7,704 nucleotides of DNA from NCBI GenBank assembly GCA_026706425.1, contig JAPOYW010000061.1:1-7704 (forward strand), in the 5' to 3' direction. A program made the position numbers and the translations under genes. Position 1 is the first letter of the stretch; each line of letters starts with the position of its first letter. Shown here one piece after another: positions 1 to 6,657 of this stretch. Under the pieces are notes generated by a model, which ran no database searches, was not told where the DNA came from, and saw nothing but the letters and a program-made list of their open reading frames with translations. The DNA is from Gammaproteobacteria bacterium. Its GTDB lineage: Bacteria > Pseudomonadota > Gammaproteobacteria > Pseudomonadales > Azotimanducaceae.

Positions 1-41
1 GGCAGGAATTGGAGAATCTCGTCGATATCGAGTGACACCAT
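1..41 (-). CDS. fabZ: 3-hydroxyacyl-ACP dehydratase FabZ, N-terminal fragment
   Basis: Only the first 13 codons lie in the window; the gene runs off the left edge. They read MVSLDIDEILQFL and the next two bases fit a proline. This resembles the start of FabZ proteins, where an I-x-x-I-L-x-x-L-P segment precedes the hot-dog fold. FabZ dehydrates 3-hydroxyacyl-ACP in type II fatty acid synthesis and competes with the lipid A pathway for 3-hydroxyacyl-ACP. It follows lpxD by 66 bases, the usual position of fabZ in proteobacteria. The start could be the ATG at 41-39 or the GTG at 38-36; an AAGAG a few bases upstream is spaced slightly better for the GTG. The catalytic histidine and glutamate are outside the window, so the call rests on this short match plus gene order. 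Confidence 0.8.
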   Translation of the reverse strand, partial: MVSLDIDEILQFL

Positions 42-107
42 TTCTCTTGTCCGTCGGGGAACGACACGGGCGTCCGCGCACCCTGGCGGGCGCGATAGGG
101 TTCGCCC

Positions 108-1148
108 CTACGTGCGACGTTCCTTCTCGAGACGGGCCAGGCGCTTGGCGATGTCGTCAAGCTCCGCGAACCGCACCGCGTTGCGCCGCCATCGCTGGAC
201 CGTATTATGCAAGACACCGCCCGCGTAGACACCCGGCGTGTCGATGGAACGGCTGATGGTCGTCACCGAGGCCACCTGCACGTTGTCGCAGATCGTGACG
301 GGATGGTCTCCCGCCACGCCCGCACCGCCGGCGAATACGCAATGACGGCCGATCTTCGTGCTACCCACGATCCCCACCCGACCGCAGATCAGCGTGTGCT
401 CGCCGATGTCGCAGTTGTGGCCGATCTGAACCTGGTTGTCGACCTTCACCCCGTCGCGCACCACGGTGTCCGTGATGGCACCGCGATCGATGGTCGAGCA
501 CGCACCGACGACCACGTCGTCGCCCAACGTCACCCCCCCGAGCTGGGCGATGGCAACCCACCGACCGCTCTCGTCGGGCGCGAATCCGAATCCGTCGGCG
601 CCGATCACGGCACCGCTATGGACAACGCAGCGTTCGCCGAGGGTTACGCCGTGGTAGAGAGTGGCGTTGGGGTGGACGATGGAGTCGGCGCCGACGCTAC
701 TTCCCACGCCCACGCGTGCGCCCGCCCCGATTTGGACCCCTGGGCCCAACACCGCTCGGGCGGCGACGGATGCCCGGGCACCGACCGCTGCGGAAGGATC
801 CAGTTTCGCCGCCGGATGCACGGTGGCCGTTTCGTCGACGCCCGGCTGCAAGCGCGGGGAGTCGTCGAACAACTGGGAAACCAGGGCGAACGCCAGGTAG
901 GGATCCGGCACCACCACGGTGACGGCAGGACAGTCGGCAGCATCGGCACCGCGCAACAATACCGCCGATGCCCTGGTTTCGGGCAGGAAGCGCCGATAGG
1001 CTGGGCCGGAAAGGTGCGTGATCTGGCCGGACGTCGCCTCATCGATGGGGCCTAAGCCCGTGATCTCGACTTCACCGTCCCCGCGTACCTCCACCTCGCC
1101 CGATATCGCGGCGTCGATGGCCGCCGCAATGTCGTTGACGGTCGGCAC
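108..1148 (-). CDS. lpxD: UDP-3-O-(3-hydroxyacyl)glucosamine N-acyltransferase LpxD
   Basis: LpxD transfers a 3-hydroxyacyl chain from ACP to the 2-amino group of UDP-3-O-acylglucosamine, the third step of lipid A synthesis, in the cytoplasm. The protein has 346 residues, close to the E. coli length. Residues about 1-100 form the N-terminal uridine-binding domain. Residues about 105-300 are a left-handed beta helix of hexapeptide repeats (for example VGARASVAARAVLGPGVQIG). The GADGFGFA segment lies at 183-190, and QIGHN at 241-245 carries His244, which aligns with the catalytic His239 of E. coli. The C-terminal helix ends in IAKRLARLEKERRT, as in the family. The start is a GTG with no strong ribosome binding site. 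It lies 38 bases after the skp stop, which suggests co-transcription with skp. The stop is TAG. No key residue appears to be missing. Confidence 0.97.
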   Translation of the reverse strand: MPTVNDIAAAIDAAISGEVEVRGDGEVEITGLGPIDEATSGQITHLSGPAYRRFLPETRASAVLLRGADAADCPAVTVVVPDPYLAFALVSQLFDDSPRLQPGVDETATVHPAAKLDPSAAVGARASVAARAVLGPGVQIGAGARVGVGSSVGADSIVHPNATLYHGVTLGERCVVHSGAVIGADGFGFAPDESGRWVAIAQLGGVTLGDDVVVGACSTIDRGAITDTVVRDGVKVDNQVQIGHNCDIGEHTLICGRVGIVGSTKIGRHCVFAGGAGVAGDHPVTICDNVQVASVTTISRSIDTPGVYAGGVLHNTVQRWRRNAVRFAELDDIAKRLARLEKERRT

Positions 1149-1186
1149 GCTTGCCGTTTGGAACCCCGAACGTGCGGGATCGGCTG

Positions 1187-1726
1187 CTAGCCGCCCGCCT
1201 GGGCCTGCTGCTCGGCGTAGCGTTCGTTGAGTTTCTCGGTGACCTTCGCCGTGATGTCGTGCTTCATGTTGGCGAACAGCAACGTCTGCCGGGGAATGAC
1301 CAAGTCGTAGCGTTCGATCTCGATGAGATCGTTGACGACGGCCTGCAACTTGGGGTTCATCGTCTGCAGGAACTCCGCACCGCGATCGTTGGCGTCCTTC
1401 CGGTACTTCTTGTCGCGGAACTCGAGGTCCAGCGACTTGTTCTCGATCTCCTTCTGAACTTCGCGCAGTTCGGCTTCGGACATCACGTCGCGCTCGTCAA
1501 TCACGCGCTGCCTCAGAGCCGCGATGTCCTCGTTGAGCTGTACCAGCGCGGTCTCTTCGTCCGCGAACTCCGTCCTCAGGGTCTCGCGGAACGACTGGAA
1601 CTCCTCGCTCTGCTGAATGGCGAAGTCCGTGTTCAAGACAGCGACCTTCAATTGAGCGGCCGCATCCTGCGCCATTGCGGACGCCGCAGCGAACGCGAGC
1701 GCCGCCGCAAATGTCATAAACCTCAT
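1187..1726 (-). CDS. skp: Periplasmic chaperone Skp (OmpH family)
   Basis: Skp is a trimeric periplasmic holdase that binds unfolded outer-membrane proteins and delivers them toward the BAM complex. The protein has 179 residues. Residues 1-19 look like a Sec signal peptide: arginine at 2, a hydrophobic core, and AMA followed by QDAAAQ. The mature part opens with the beta strand KVAVLNTDFAI typical of the family. Long charged heptad-like helices at about 45-130 fit the coiled-coil tentacles, and the C-terminal strand segment (YDLVIPRQTLLFAN, then DITAKVTEKLNE) matches the OmpH core. The ATG at 1726-1724 keeps the arginine of the signal peptide n-region. An AGGGG lies 10 bases upstream, somewhat far. 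A second ATG at 1717-1715 is less likely because it would remove that positive charge. By hand count the mature form carries about 33 acidic and 22 basic residues, whereas E. coli Skp is basic. Confidence 0.93.
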   Translation of the reverse strand: MRFMTFAAALAFAAASAMAQDAAAQLKVAVLNTDFAIQQSEEFQSFRETLRTEFADEETALVQLNEDIAALRQRVIDERDVMSEAELREVQKEIENKSLDLEFRDKKYRKDANDRGAEFLQTMNPKLQAVVNDLIEIERYDLVIPRQTLLFANMKHDITAKVTEKLNERYAEQQAQAGG

Positions 1727-1773
1727 CGCTTCAAAACCCCTATCCGGTTTCCAGTTTAGTCAGTTCCCGCCTG

Positions 1774-1799
1774 GGGTTCGCGGCACGATGCGCGAACCC
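1774..1799 (-). other. Perfect 9-bp inverted repeat in the bamA-skp gap
   Basis: GGGTTCGCG and CGCGAACCC form a perfect 9-bp stem around an 8-base loop. No T-tract follows on either strand, so it is not a standard intrinsic terminator. If transcription starts near 1808 from the TATAAT at 1820-1815, the stem would form about 9 bases from the 5' end of the skp mRNA and could protect it from decay. On read-through mRNA from bamA it could instead be a processing or 3'-end-stabilising structure. The function is inferred. Confidence 0.6.
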
Positions 1800-1814
1800 G
1801 CGAGAACGGCACGC

Positions 1815-1842
1815 ATTATACCCGCGTCCTGCCACGTTTAAC
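1815..1842 (-). promoter_or_regulatory. Candidate sigma-70 type promoter for skp-lpxD-fabZ
   Basis: Reading on the minus strand, a perfect TATAAT lies at 1820-1815. Sixteen bases upstream is GTTAAA (1842-1837), a poor -35 match with 3 of 6 bases. A perfect -10 box stands out in sequence this GC-rich and lies in a 152-base gap, the longest in the window. The expected start of transcription is near 1808, giving a leader of about 80 bases before the skp ATG. The weak -35 leaves open the need for an activator or a chance match. Confidence 0.5.
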
Positions 1843-1878
1843 GCCTATCACGGCTTCGCCGACCCGGCTCCGTTGCGC

Positions 1879-4248
1879 CTAGAAGGAATAGCCCAGTTCG
1901 AAGGCGAAGCGTTCGACCTCATCGCCCGGCTTGTCGTTGAGCGGCAGCGCCACCGCGAAGTTCATCGGTCCCATCGCCGAGAGCCACGTGACGCCGAGGC
2001 CGGTGGTGACGCGGATCTCCTTGGCGTCGAAACCCAGGCAACGCGTGCTGGCCTCGTCGCACTCGGTATTGAAGACGTTGCCGGCATCGACGAAGTAGAC
2101 CGATCGCACGCCGCGCAGCCGATCCGCGAACGGCAACGGGAAGATGAACTCCGTCGAGGCTTCGAAGAGCAGGTTGCCTCCGAACGGACGACCCCGTTGC
2201 GAGAAGTACCCGGTGTCTTCGATCCTGGGACCCAGGCTGCTCTTTTCGTATCCCCTCACCGATCCGAAGCCGCCGGCGTAGAAGTGTTCGTAGAACGGAT
2301 ACGTGTCGGTGGATCCGTACACCCCGCCGTAGCCGATTTCACCACGCACTCCCAGCGCGAAGCGGCGCCCGAGACCGAGCGGGAAGTAGTGCTCGGCCGA
2401 CATCGTCAGGCGGTAGAACTCCAGATCGCTGCCGGGCACGGCAACCAGACCGCCCAGCCTGTACCGTCCGCCGGCGGTGGGAAACAACCCGTGGTTGAGC
2501 GTGGTCCTCGACCAGTGGCCCAAGGCCTTGACGTTCAGGAACTGATCGCCCGAGGTGGAGATGAAGTCCGCGATTTCCGGCGACGTGAACACGCCGGTAC
2601 CCAGGCTCGTCTGTTCCACCAGCCCACCGAATTGCAGGCGCTGCTGCTCGCCCACGGGAAAGTCGAAGTTGATGCCGGCCCCGTAGGAGTCCGTCGAGAA
2701 CCGGGCGACGTTGATGGCGTGGAAGTTGGTCTCCCGGGCATAGAAGTTGTAACCCCGGCTGATTCCGTCGACCGTGTAGTAGGGGTCGTGGAAATCGAAA
2801 CTGACCGCCTTTTGATATTTGCTCCAACTGATGGACGCCCCGAGCCGGTTGCCGGTGCCGGCCACGTTTTCCTGGCGGAACCCCAACGACAGCATCATCC
2901 CCGGTCCTTCCGCGTAGGCCAATTGGGCATTGATGTTGCCCGTCGGAACCTCCTCGACGGCGAAGTCCACGTCAACCTGGTCGTCCGTCCCCGGCACCGG
3001 GGTCGTCTCGACATTGACCGAGTCCGGTTCGAAGTAGCCGAGTTGGTCGAGCCGGACCTTGGACCGGTCGATGGACTGGGTGGAGGCCCAGCCCCCTTCG
3101 ATCTGGCGCATTTCGCGGCGCATGACGTCGTCCCGGGTCACCGTGTTGCCGGCAAAGCTGATGCGTCGAACATAGGCGCGCTTGCCCGCATCGACCACGA
3201 AGCGCACATCGACGAGACCGTTCTCCTTGACCTCCGGCACGCCGGTTGCGTTGGCGAACGTGTAGCCCGCGTTGCCGAACGCGTTGACGATCCGTTCTTC
3301 GGTTGCCGTCACGAGGGCTCGATTGAACACGTCGCCCTGACGGACGAGGAACAGCCGGTTTACCAGGTCGGGTTCGACATCCGACAGTTCGCCGACGAGT
3401 TCCACGTCGTCGACAGTGTAGCGATCACCTTCCTGAACGTTGATGGTGACGTAGACGGAACTCTTGTCGGGGGTCACGCTGACCTGCACCGAACGCGCGG
3501 CGAACTCCACGTATCCCCTATCCTGGTAGTAGGACTCCAAGGTCTCCAGATCGCCCTGGACCTTTTCCTTCGAATACTTGTCGTTGCCCTGGATGAACGA
3601 GAACAAGGTCGGGTGGCTGAGTTCGAACTGAGCGAGCAGTTCCTGCTGGCTGAACACGGTGTTGCCGACGATATTTATGTGGCGGACGCTCGAACTCTGG
3701 CCCTCCTCGATGTCGATTCTTATCTGAACCCGGTTGCGCGGCAGGTTGGCGGTTCGTGCATCGATGGTCGCATCGTAGCGTCCCTGGGCGAAGTACGTCC
3801 GTTCGAGTTCGATGCTGATCCGCTCCAACGTCGCCTGCTTGAAGATCTCGCCCTCGCGCAGGCCCGCCTCCGCGAGACTCTCCAGGAGATCCTCCGTCTT
3901 GATCGCCTTGTTGCCGTCGATGTTTATGCTCTCGATCGCCGGGCGTTCCACGACCTGAACGATCAGCACGCCACCGTCCCGGGACAATGTGACGTCGTCG
4001 AAGTAACCGGACTGGAATAGTCCCCGGATGACATCGCGGATTATGACGGGGTCCAACGTGTCGCCGATGTTGACCGGCAGTATGTTGAACACCGTGCCGG
4101 CCGAGACGCGCTGCAGTCCCTGCAACTGGATGTCCGCCACCACGAAACGCCCGTCCGTAGTCGGCTCCTGGGCCTGCGAGACCGAGGCGAGCAGGGCGCC
4201 GGCGAGAATCGCGGTCAAGAACCGGCCGACCGCTTCCCCCTTCCTCAT
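1879..4248 (-). CDS. bamA: Outer membrane protein assembly factor BamA
   Basis: BamA is the central subunit of the BAM complex, which folds and inserts beta-barrel proteins into the outer membrane. The start at the ATG 4248-4246 gives 789 residues. It has a signal peptide at 1-26 (MRK start, hydrophobic core, SQA followed by QEP) and a strong ribosome binding site. The frame stays open to 4350, but that would overlap rseP and bury the signal peptide. Five POTRA domains can be placed at about 35-103, 104-183, 184-274, 275-355 and 356-433; each shows the ending strand pattern (VQVVERP, IDIEEG, INVQEG, VVDAG, FAVEE). The barrel spans about 434-789, with the conserved loop-6 VRGY at 664-667 and a terminal aromatic residue (GYSF) serving as the beta-signal. 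Two cysteines (about 730 and 737) lie in a late extracellular loop after FVDAGNVF and could form a disulfide. The gene is complete and apparently functional. Confidence 0.98.
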   Translation of the reverse strand: MRKGEAVGRFLTAILAGALLASVSQAQEPTTDGRFVVADIQLQGLQRVSAGTVFNILPVNIGDTLDPVIIRDVIRGLFQSGYFDDVTLSRDGGVLIVQVVERPAIESINIDGNKAIKTEDLLESLAEAGLREGEIFKQATLERISIELERTYFAQGRYDATIDARTANLPRNRVQIRIDIEEGQSSSVRHINIVGNTVFSQQELLAQFELSHPTLFSFIQGNDKYSKEKVQGDLETLESYYQDRGYVEFAARSVQVSVTPDKSSVYVTINVQEGDRYTVDDVELVGELSDVEPDLVNRLFLVRQGDVFNRALVTATEERIVNAFGNAGYTFANATGVPEVKENGLVDVRFVVDAGKRAYVRRISFAGNTVTRDDVMRREMRQIEGGWASTQSIDRSKVRLDQLGYFEPDSVNVETTPVPGTDDQVDVDFAVEEVPTGNINAQLAYAEGPGMMLSLGFRQENVAGTGNRLGASISWSKYQKAVSFDFHDPYYTVDGISRGYNFYARETNFHAINVARFSTDSYGAGINFDFPVGEQQRLQFGGLVEQTSLGTGVFTSPEIADFISTSGDQFLNVKALGHWSRTTLNHGLFPTAGGRYRLGGLVAVPGSDLEFYRLTMSAEHYFPLGLGRRFALGVRGEIGYGGVYGSTDTYPFYEHFYAGGFGSVRGYEKSSLGPRIEDTGYFSQRGRPFGGNLLFEASTEFIFPLPFADRLRGVRSVYFVDAGNVFNTECDEASTRCLGFDAKEIRVTTGLGVTWLSAMGPMNFAVALPLNDKPGDEVERFAFELGYSF

Positions 4249-4253
4249 TTCTT

Positions 4254-4260
4254 CCCCCTT
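4254..4260 (-). promoter_or_regulatory. Strong ribosome binding site of bamA
   Basis: AAGGGGG ends 5 bases before the ATG at 4248. It is the best Shine-Dalgarno match in the window and is the main reason for placing the bamA start at 4248 rather than at 4350. Most other genes here have weak sites, so bamA may be translated more strongly than its neighbours. Confidence 0.8.
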
Positions 4261-4282
4261 GGACGCCGCAGCGCGTTGGTAC

Positions 4283-4310
4283 TTGGACACCGGGTCACGT
4301 GACGAGTTCC
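4283..4310 (-). promoter_or_regulatory. Candidate sigma-E (RpoE) promoter of bamA
   Basis: On the minus strand, GGAACTC (4310-4304) is followed by a 16-base spacer and TCCAA (4287-4283). The known sigma-E pattern in enterobacteria is GGAACTT, about 16 bases, then TCTGA or TCAAA, so 6 of 7 bases match at -35 and the -10 is close. In E. coli bamA belongs to the sigma-E regulon, which makes this site biologically sensible. Transcription would begin near 4277, leaving a leader of about 30 bases that contains the ribosome binding site. The spacer holds a 10-bp palindrome, annotated separately. Confidence 0.5.
4294..4303. repeat. 10-bp perfect palindrome in the bamA promoter spacer
   Basis: GTCACGTGAC is a perfect palindrome located wholly between the proposed -35 and -10 elements upstream of bamA. 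This position fits an operator for a dimeric DNA-binding regulator. A short palindrome can also arise by chance; no second copy was noticed in the other gene gaps. No regulator can be named from the sequence. Confidence 0.4.
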
Positions 4311-4331
4311 TCGAACCGACAGAATCCCGGC

Positions 4332-5672
4332 CTAGGAACCCGGCAACCAACGGGCGATGTCGACGTAGAACACGAACAACATGAGCCCGACGACGATCGC
4401 CAATCCGATCTGGGCCCCCACGGCCTGCGCGTGCATCGACACCGGTTTGCTTCGCACGATTTCAACCAACGAATACATCACGTGGCCGCCGTCGAGTATC
4501 GGGATGGGCACGAGGTTGATGATCCCGAGACTGATGGACAGCAGCGCCAGAATCCAAAGGAACCGGTCGAGCCCGGCCCGGGCGCTGTCGCCGGTCACCT
4601 TGCCGATGGTGATAGGCCCGGCCAGATTGGTTGCCGGCACGTCCAGCGTCAACATCTTGCCGAGCAAATCGACCGTCAACACCGTCTTGGCGTAGGTCTC
4701 CGAGGCGGCCCGGCCTAGGGCTTCGAACGCCCCGTAGCGCACCACCCGTATGGGTGTGTCCAACCGGGCGCCGACATAGCCGTACTCGGTGTCCTCGGCG
4801 GTCATTCGCGCGGGCGTGAGCCGCACCGTCACCCGTTCCGCACCGCGTTCCACCGTCACGGCCAGGGTGCGCTCGGCGCTTTCCTGGACGCGAGCCACGA
4901 ACTCGCTCCAGAGCGCCACCGGCTCGCCGTCGACCGCGACGATCCGGTCACCTCCGCGCAGCCCGCCGCGCTCGGCCGCTCCCCCTTCTTCGACGCCGCC
5001 TATGATGGCCAGTTGCTCAACACCGATGCCCAATGCCCCGATGGTGTCCGGGTCCTGCACGGAGCCCAGCCAATCCTCGATCCCTATGGTGTGGATCGCG
5101 GGAGCTTGCGATCGTCTCAGACGGAGTTCGATTACTCCGGTGTCCCCCAACCGTCCGGCCAGCGCCAGCGAAACGTCCGTCCAAGCCGGCGTGTCGACGT
5201 CGTCCACGGCGACGATCTCGTCACCCGGAAGGAGACCCGCGCGTTCGGCGGGGCTGTCCTGCGCGACGCTCCCGATGATCGGCACCAACGACGAAACCCC
5301 CATCACGGAGAGGATCCAGAACACCAGGAACGCCAGCACGAAGTTCGCTGCGGGCCCGGCCAGTGCGACCGCGATTCGCCACCACGGGGATAGCGCGTCG
5401 TAGGATCTCGCCGGCATCCGCGGCGCATGCGCCTCCGCGTCCGCATCGCGCCGGTCGTACATCCGCACATAACCGCCGAGCGGAACCATGGCTATGCAGA
5501 ACTCGGTTCCGCGGCGGTCGTGCCAGGACACCATCGGCTTGCCGAACCCCACGGAGAATCGCACAACGTGCAAGCCGGCCCAGCGCGCCATCAGGAAGTG
5601 ACCCAACTCGTGCGCCGTCACGAGCACGATCAGCGTGACAAGGAGAAAGAAGACGTAGTAGAGATAGTCCAC
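4332..5672 (-). CDS. rseP: Site-2 intramembrane zinc metalloprotease RseP
   Basis: RseP cuts the anti-sigma factor RseA within the inner membrane after DegS has made the first cut, which frees sigma-E; it also clears remnant signal peptides. The protein has 446 residues, close to 450 in E. coli. The zinc-binding HELGH lies at 21-25 in the first membrane segment (about 6-28). A membrane segment follows at about 98-122 (AGPAANFVLAF). Two PDZ domains lie at about 130-190 (SPAERAGLLPGDEIVAVDD) and 222-285 (AAERGGLRGGDRIVAVDGE). The third zinc ligand motif NLVPIPILDGGH is at 386-397 with Asp394, and a last membrane segment is near 420-438. The start is a GTG; an in-frame TAG lies shortly upstream and no good ribosome binding site is visible. 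It lies 133 bases after cdsA, where dxr is usually found, and 83 bases before bamA. Confidence 0.97.
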   Translation of the reverse strand: MDYLYYVFFLLVTLIVLVTAHELGHFLMARWAGLHVVRFSVGFGKPMVSWHDRRGTEFCIAMVPLGGYVRMYDRRDADAEAHAPRMPARSYDALSPWWRIAVALAGPAANFVLAFLVFWILSVMGVSSLVPIIGSVAQDSPAERAGLLPGDEIVAVDDVDTPAWTDVSLALAGRLGDTGVIELRLRRSQAPAIHTIGIEDWLGSVQDPDTIGALGIGVEQLAIIGGVEEGGAAERGGLRGGDRIVAVDGEPVALWSEFVARVQESAERTLAVTVERGAERVTVRLTPARMTAEDTEYGYVGARLDTPIRVVRYGAFEALGRAASETYAKTVLTVDLLGKMLTLDVPATNLAGPITIGKVTGDSARAGLDRFLWILALLSISLGIINLVPIPILDGGHVMYSLVEIVRSKPVSMHAQAVGAQIGLAIVVGLMLFVFYVDIARWLPGS

Positions 5673-5805
5673 GGCTGATTTCGACGGCTACCGCGCGCCC
5701 TCACCGGGCGCATCCCACGCGTGACAAGGAGGTGGGGCGCATTCTCCCACCGCTAATTGAGAATTGCGACTCGATGGTGCGGCCGCGGCGGGGACGGGGC
5801 ACCGA
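5673..5805 (-). other. cdsA-rseP gap lacking dxr
   Basis: The 133 bases between the cdsA stop and the rseP start hold no gene. In many gammaproteobacteria dxr (1-deoxy-D-xylulose 5-phosphate reductoisomerase, about 1.2 kb) sits here. I translated all three minus-strand frames and found no remnant of Dxr. The gap holds two inverted repeats: GGTGGG/CCCACC (5731-5736 and 5746-5751) with a 9-base loop, and the hairpin at 5695-5711. Neither has a clear T-tract, and no convincing promoter was seen. Confidence 0.7.
5695..5711 (-). other. Hairpin just upstream of rseP
   Basis: GCGCCC and GGGCGC pair as a 6-bp GC-only stem around a 5-base loop, ending 22 bases before the GTG start of rseP. No T-tract follows. 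It would lie in the rseP leader and might limit translation, which already depends on a GTG and a weak ribosome binding site. In DNA this rich in GC a 6-bp stem can occur by chance. Confidence 0.4.
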
Positions 5806-6630
5806 TCAATGCGACTCCAGCAACAGCGGTGCCAGGACGGCGAAAACCGGCGCGGTTGCAATGACCGAGTCGACGCGGTCTAGGACACCGCCGTGGCCCG
5901 GCAGCAGACCACCCGAGTCCTTGACCCCGCGAGCCCTTTTGAACGCGCTTTCGAACAGATCCCCCGTTACCGACGCCACGAATAGCACCGCGACCAGGGC
6001 CAGCCAGCGCGGCAACGACGGCGCCGCGGCGCCGAAGCACAACGCGCCCACGACTCCCCAGGCAAGGATCGCGACCGCGCCGCCGACGGCGCCCTCAAGG
6101 GTTTTCGCCGGGCTCACCTCGGGCGCTAGTTTGCGGCGACCGAACCGTCGGCCGGCGAAGTACGCCCCGATGTCCGCTGCGGCGGCCGCAGCCAAGAGCC
6201 AGATCAGGAGTCCGGGCCCCTGGGGTGCTTGCGCCGTCTGCACAAGCGCCAGCCATGCGCCGGGCAAAGCCACCACGCCGGCAGCGACCATCGCCGACTT
6301 CGACAGCAATACGAACCGACTTCGCGGGTACGTCAAGACCACGCCAAGGGCGATGATCCAGAAAACCGATGCGACGATCGGGACCGCCGCGGTGATCGGC
6401 GACGAGTCTTCCGAGGCCACCCAAAGCGCGGCCGCGGCACCCGATATCGTGATCGCGTAGATCAGCCAACCTGCACGCGTGACGATGCCGGCCAGCTTCG
6501 CCCATTCGCGCGCGGCGAGCAGGCAGAGCAGCAACAGGAATGCCGCCAGCCAGGGCGTCGGCAGATGCAAGATGGCCGCGATCATGACGACGGCCAGCGC
6601 CAATCCGGACGCGACGCGAAGTTTGAGCAT
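5806..6630 (-). CDS. cdsA: Phosphatidate cytidylyltransferase CdsA
   Basis: CdsA joins CTP and phosphatidic acid to give CDP-diacylglycerol, the precursor of all main phospholipids, in the inner membrane. The protein has 274 residues (E. coli 285) and about nine hydrophobic segments (roughly 4-21, 25-40, 53-70, 79-99, 112-131, 139-159, 180-200, 209-224 and 255-270). The CDP-alcohol cytidylyltransferase signature is complete at about 228-254: SAFKRARGVKDSGG, then PGHGGVLDRVD, with the catalytic lysine and aspartates present. A second family motif, DIGAYFAGRRFG followed by SPAKTLEG, lies at about 153-180. I chose the ATG at 6630; a TTG one codon earlier is possible. It follows uppS by 27 bases, so the two are probably co-transcribed. 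No strong ribosome binding site is visible, which may mean translation partly follows from uppS. Confidence 0.97.
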   Translation of the reverse strand: MLKLRVASGLALAVVMIAAILHLPTPWLAAFLLLLCLLAAREWAKLAGIVTRAGWLIYAITISGAAAALWVASEDSSPITAAVPIVASVFWIIALGVVLTYPRSRFVLLSKSAMVAAGVVALPGAWLALVQTAQAPQGPGLLIWLLAAAAAADIGAYFAGRRFGRRKLAPEVSPAKTLEGAVGGAVAILAWGVVGALCFGAAAPSLPRWLALVAVLFVASVTGDLFESAFKRARGVKDSGGLLPGHGGVLDRVDSVIATAPVFAVLAPLLLESH

Positions 6631-6657
6631 CAACGGTGACGCGGCCGTCGTGCGACG

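Noticed and set aside
207..1055. Open frame of 282 codons on the plus strand
   Set aside because: It is antisense to lpxD, and its product is rich in His, Asp and Arg without recognisable domains; it mirrors the codon bias of lpxD.
1727..1770. Second sigma-E-like site before skp (GGAACTG on the minus strand)
   Set aside because: The -35-like part is good, but the sequence 16 bases downstream (GATAG) does not resemble a sigma-E -10 element.
1873..4020. Open frame of 715 codons on the plus strand
   Set aside because: It is antisense to bamA over its whole length. Long antisense frames are common in GC-rich coding DNA. Its translation shows no family motif, signal peptide or domain, whereas the minus strand encodes a complete BamA.
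4249..4350. A longer bamA with 34 extra N-terminal residues
   Set aside because: It would overlap the end of rseP and place a charged stretch before the signal peptide. The ATG at 4248 has a strong ribosome binding site and gives a normal signal peptide.
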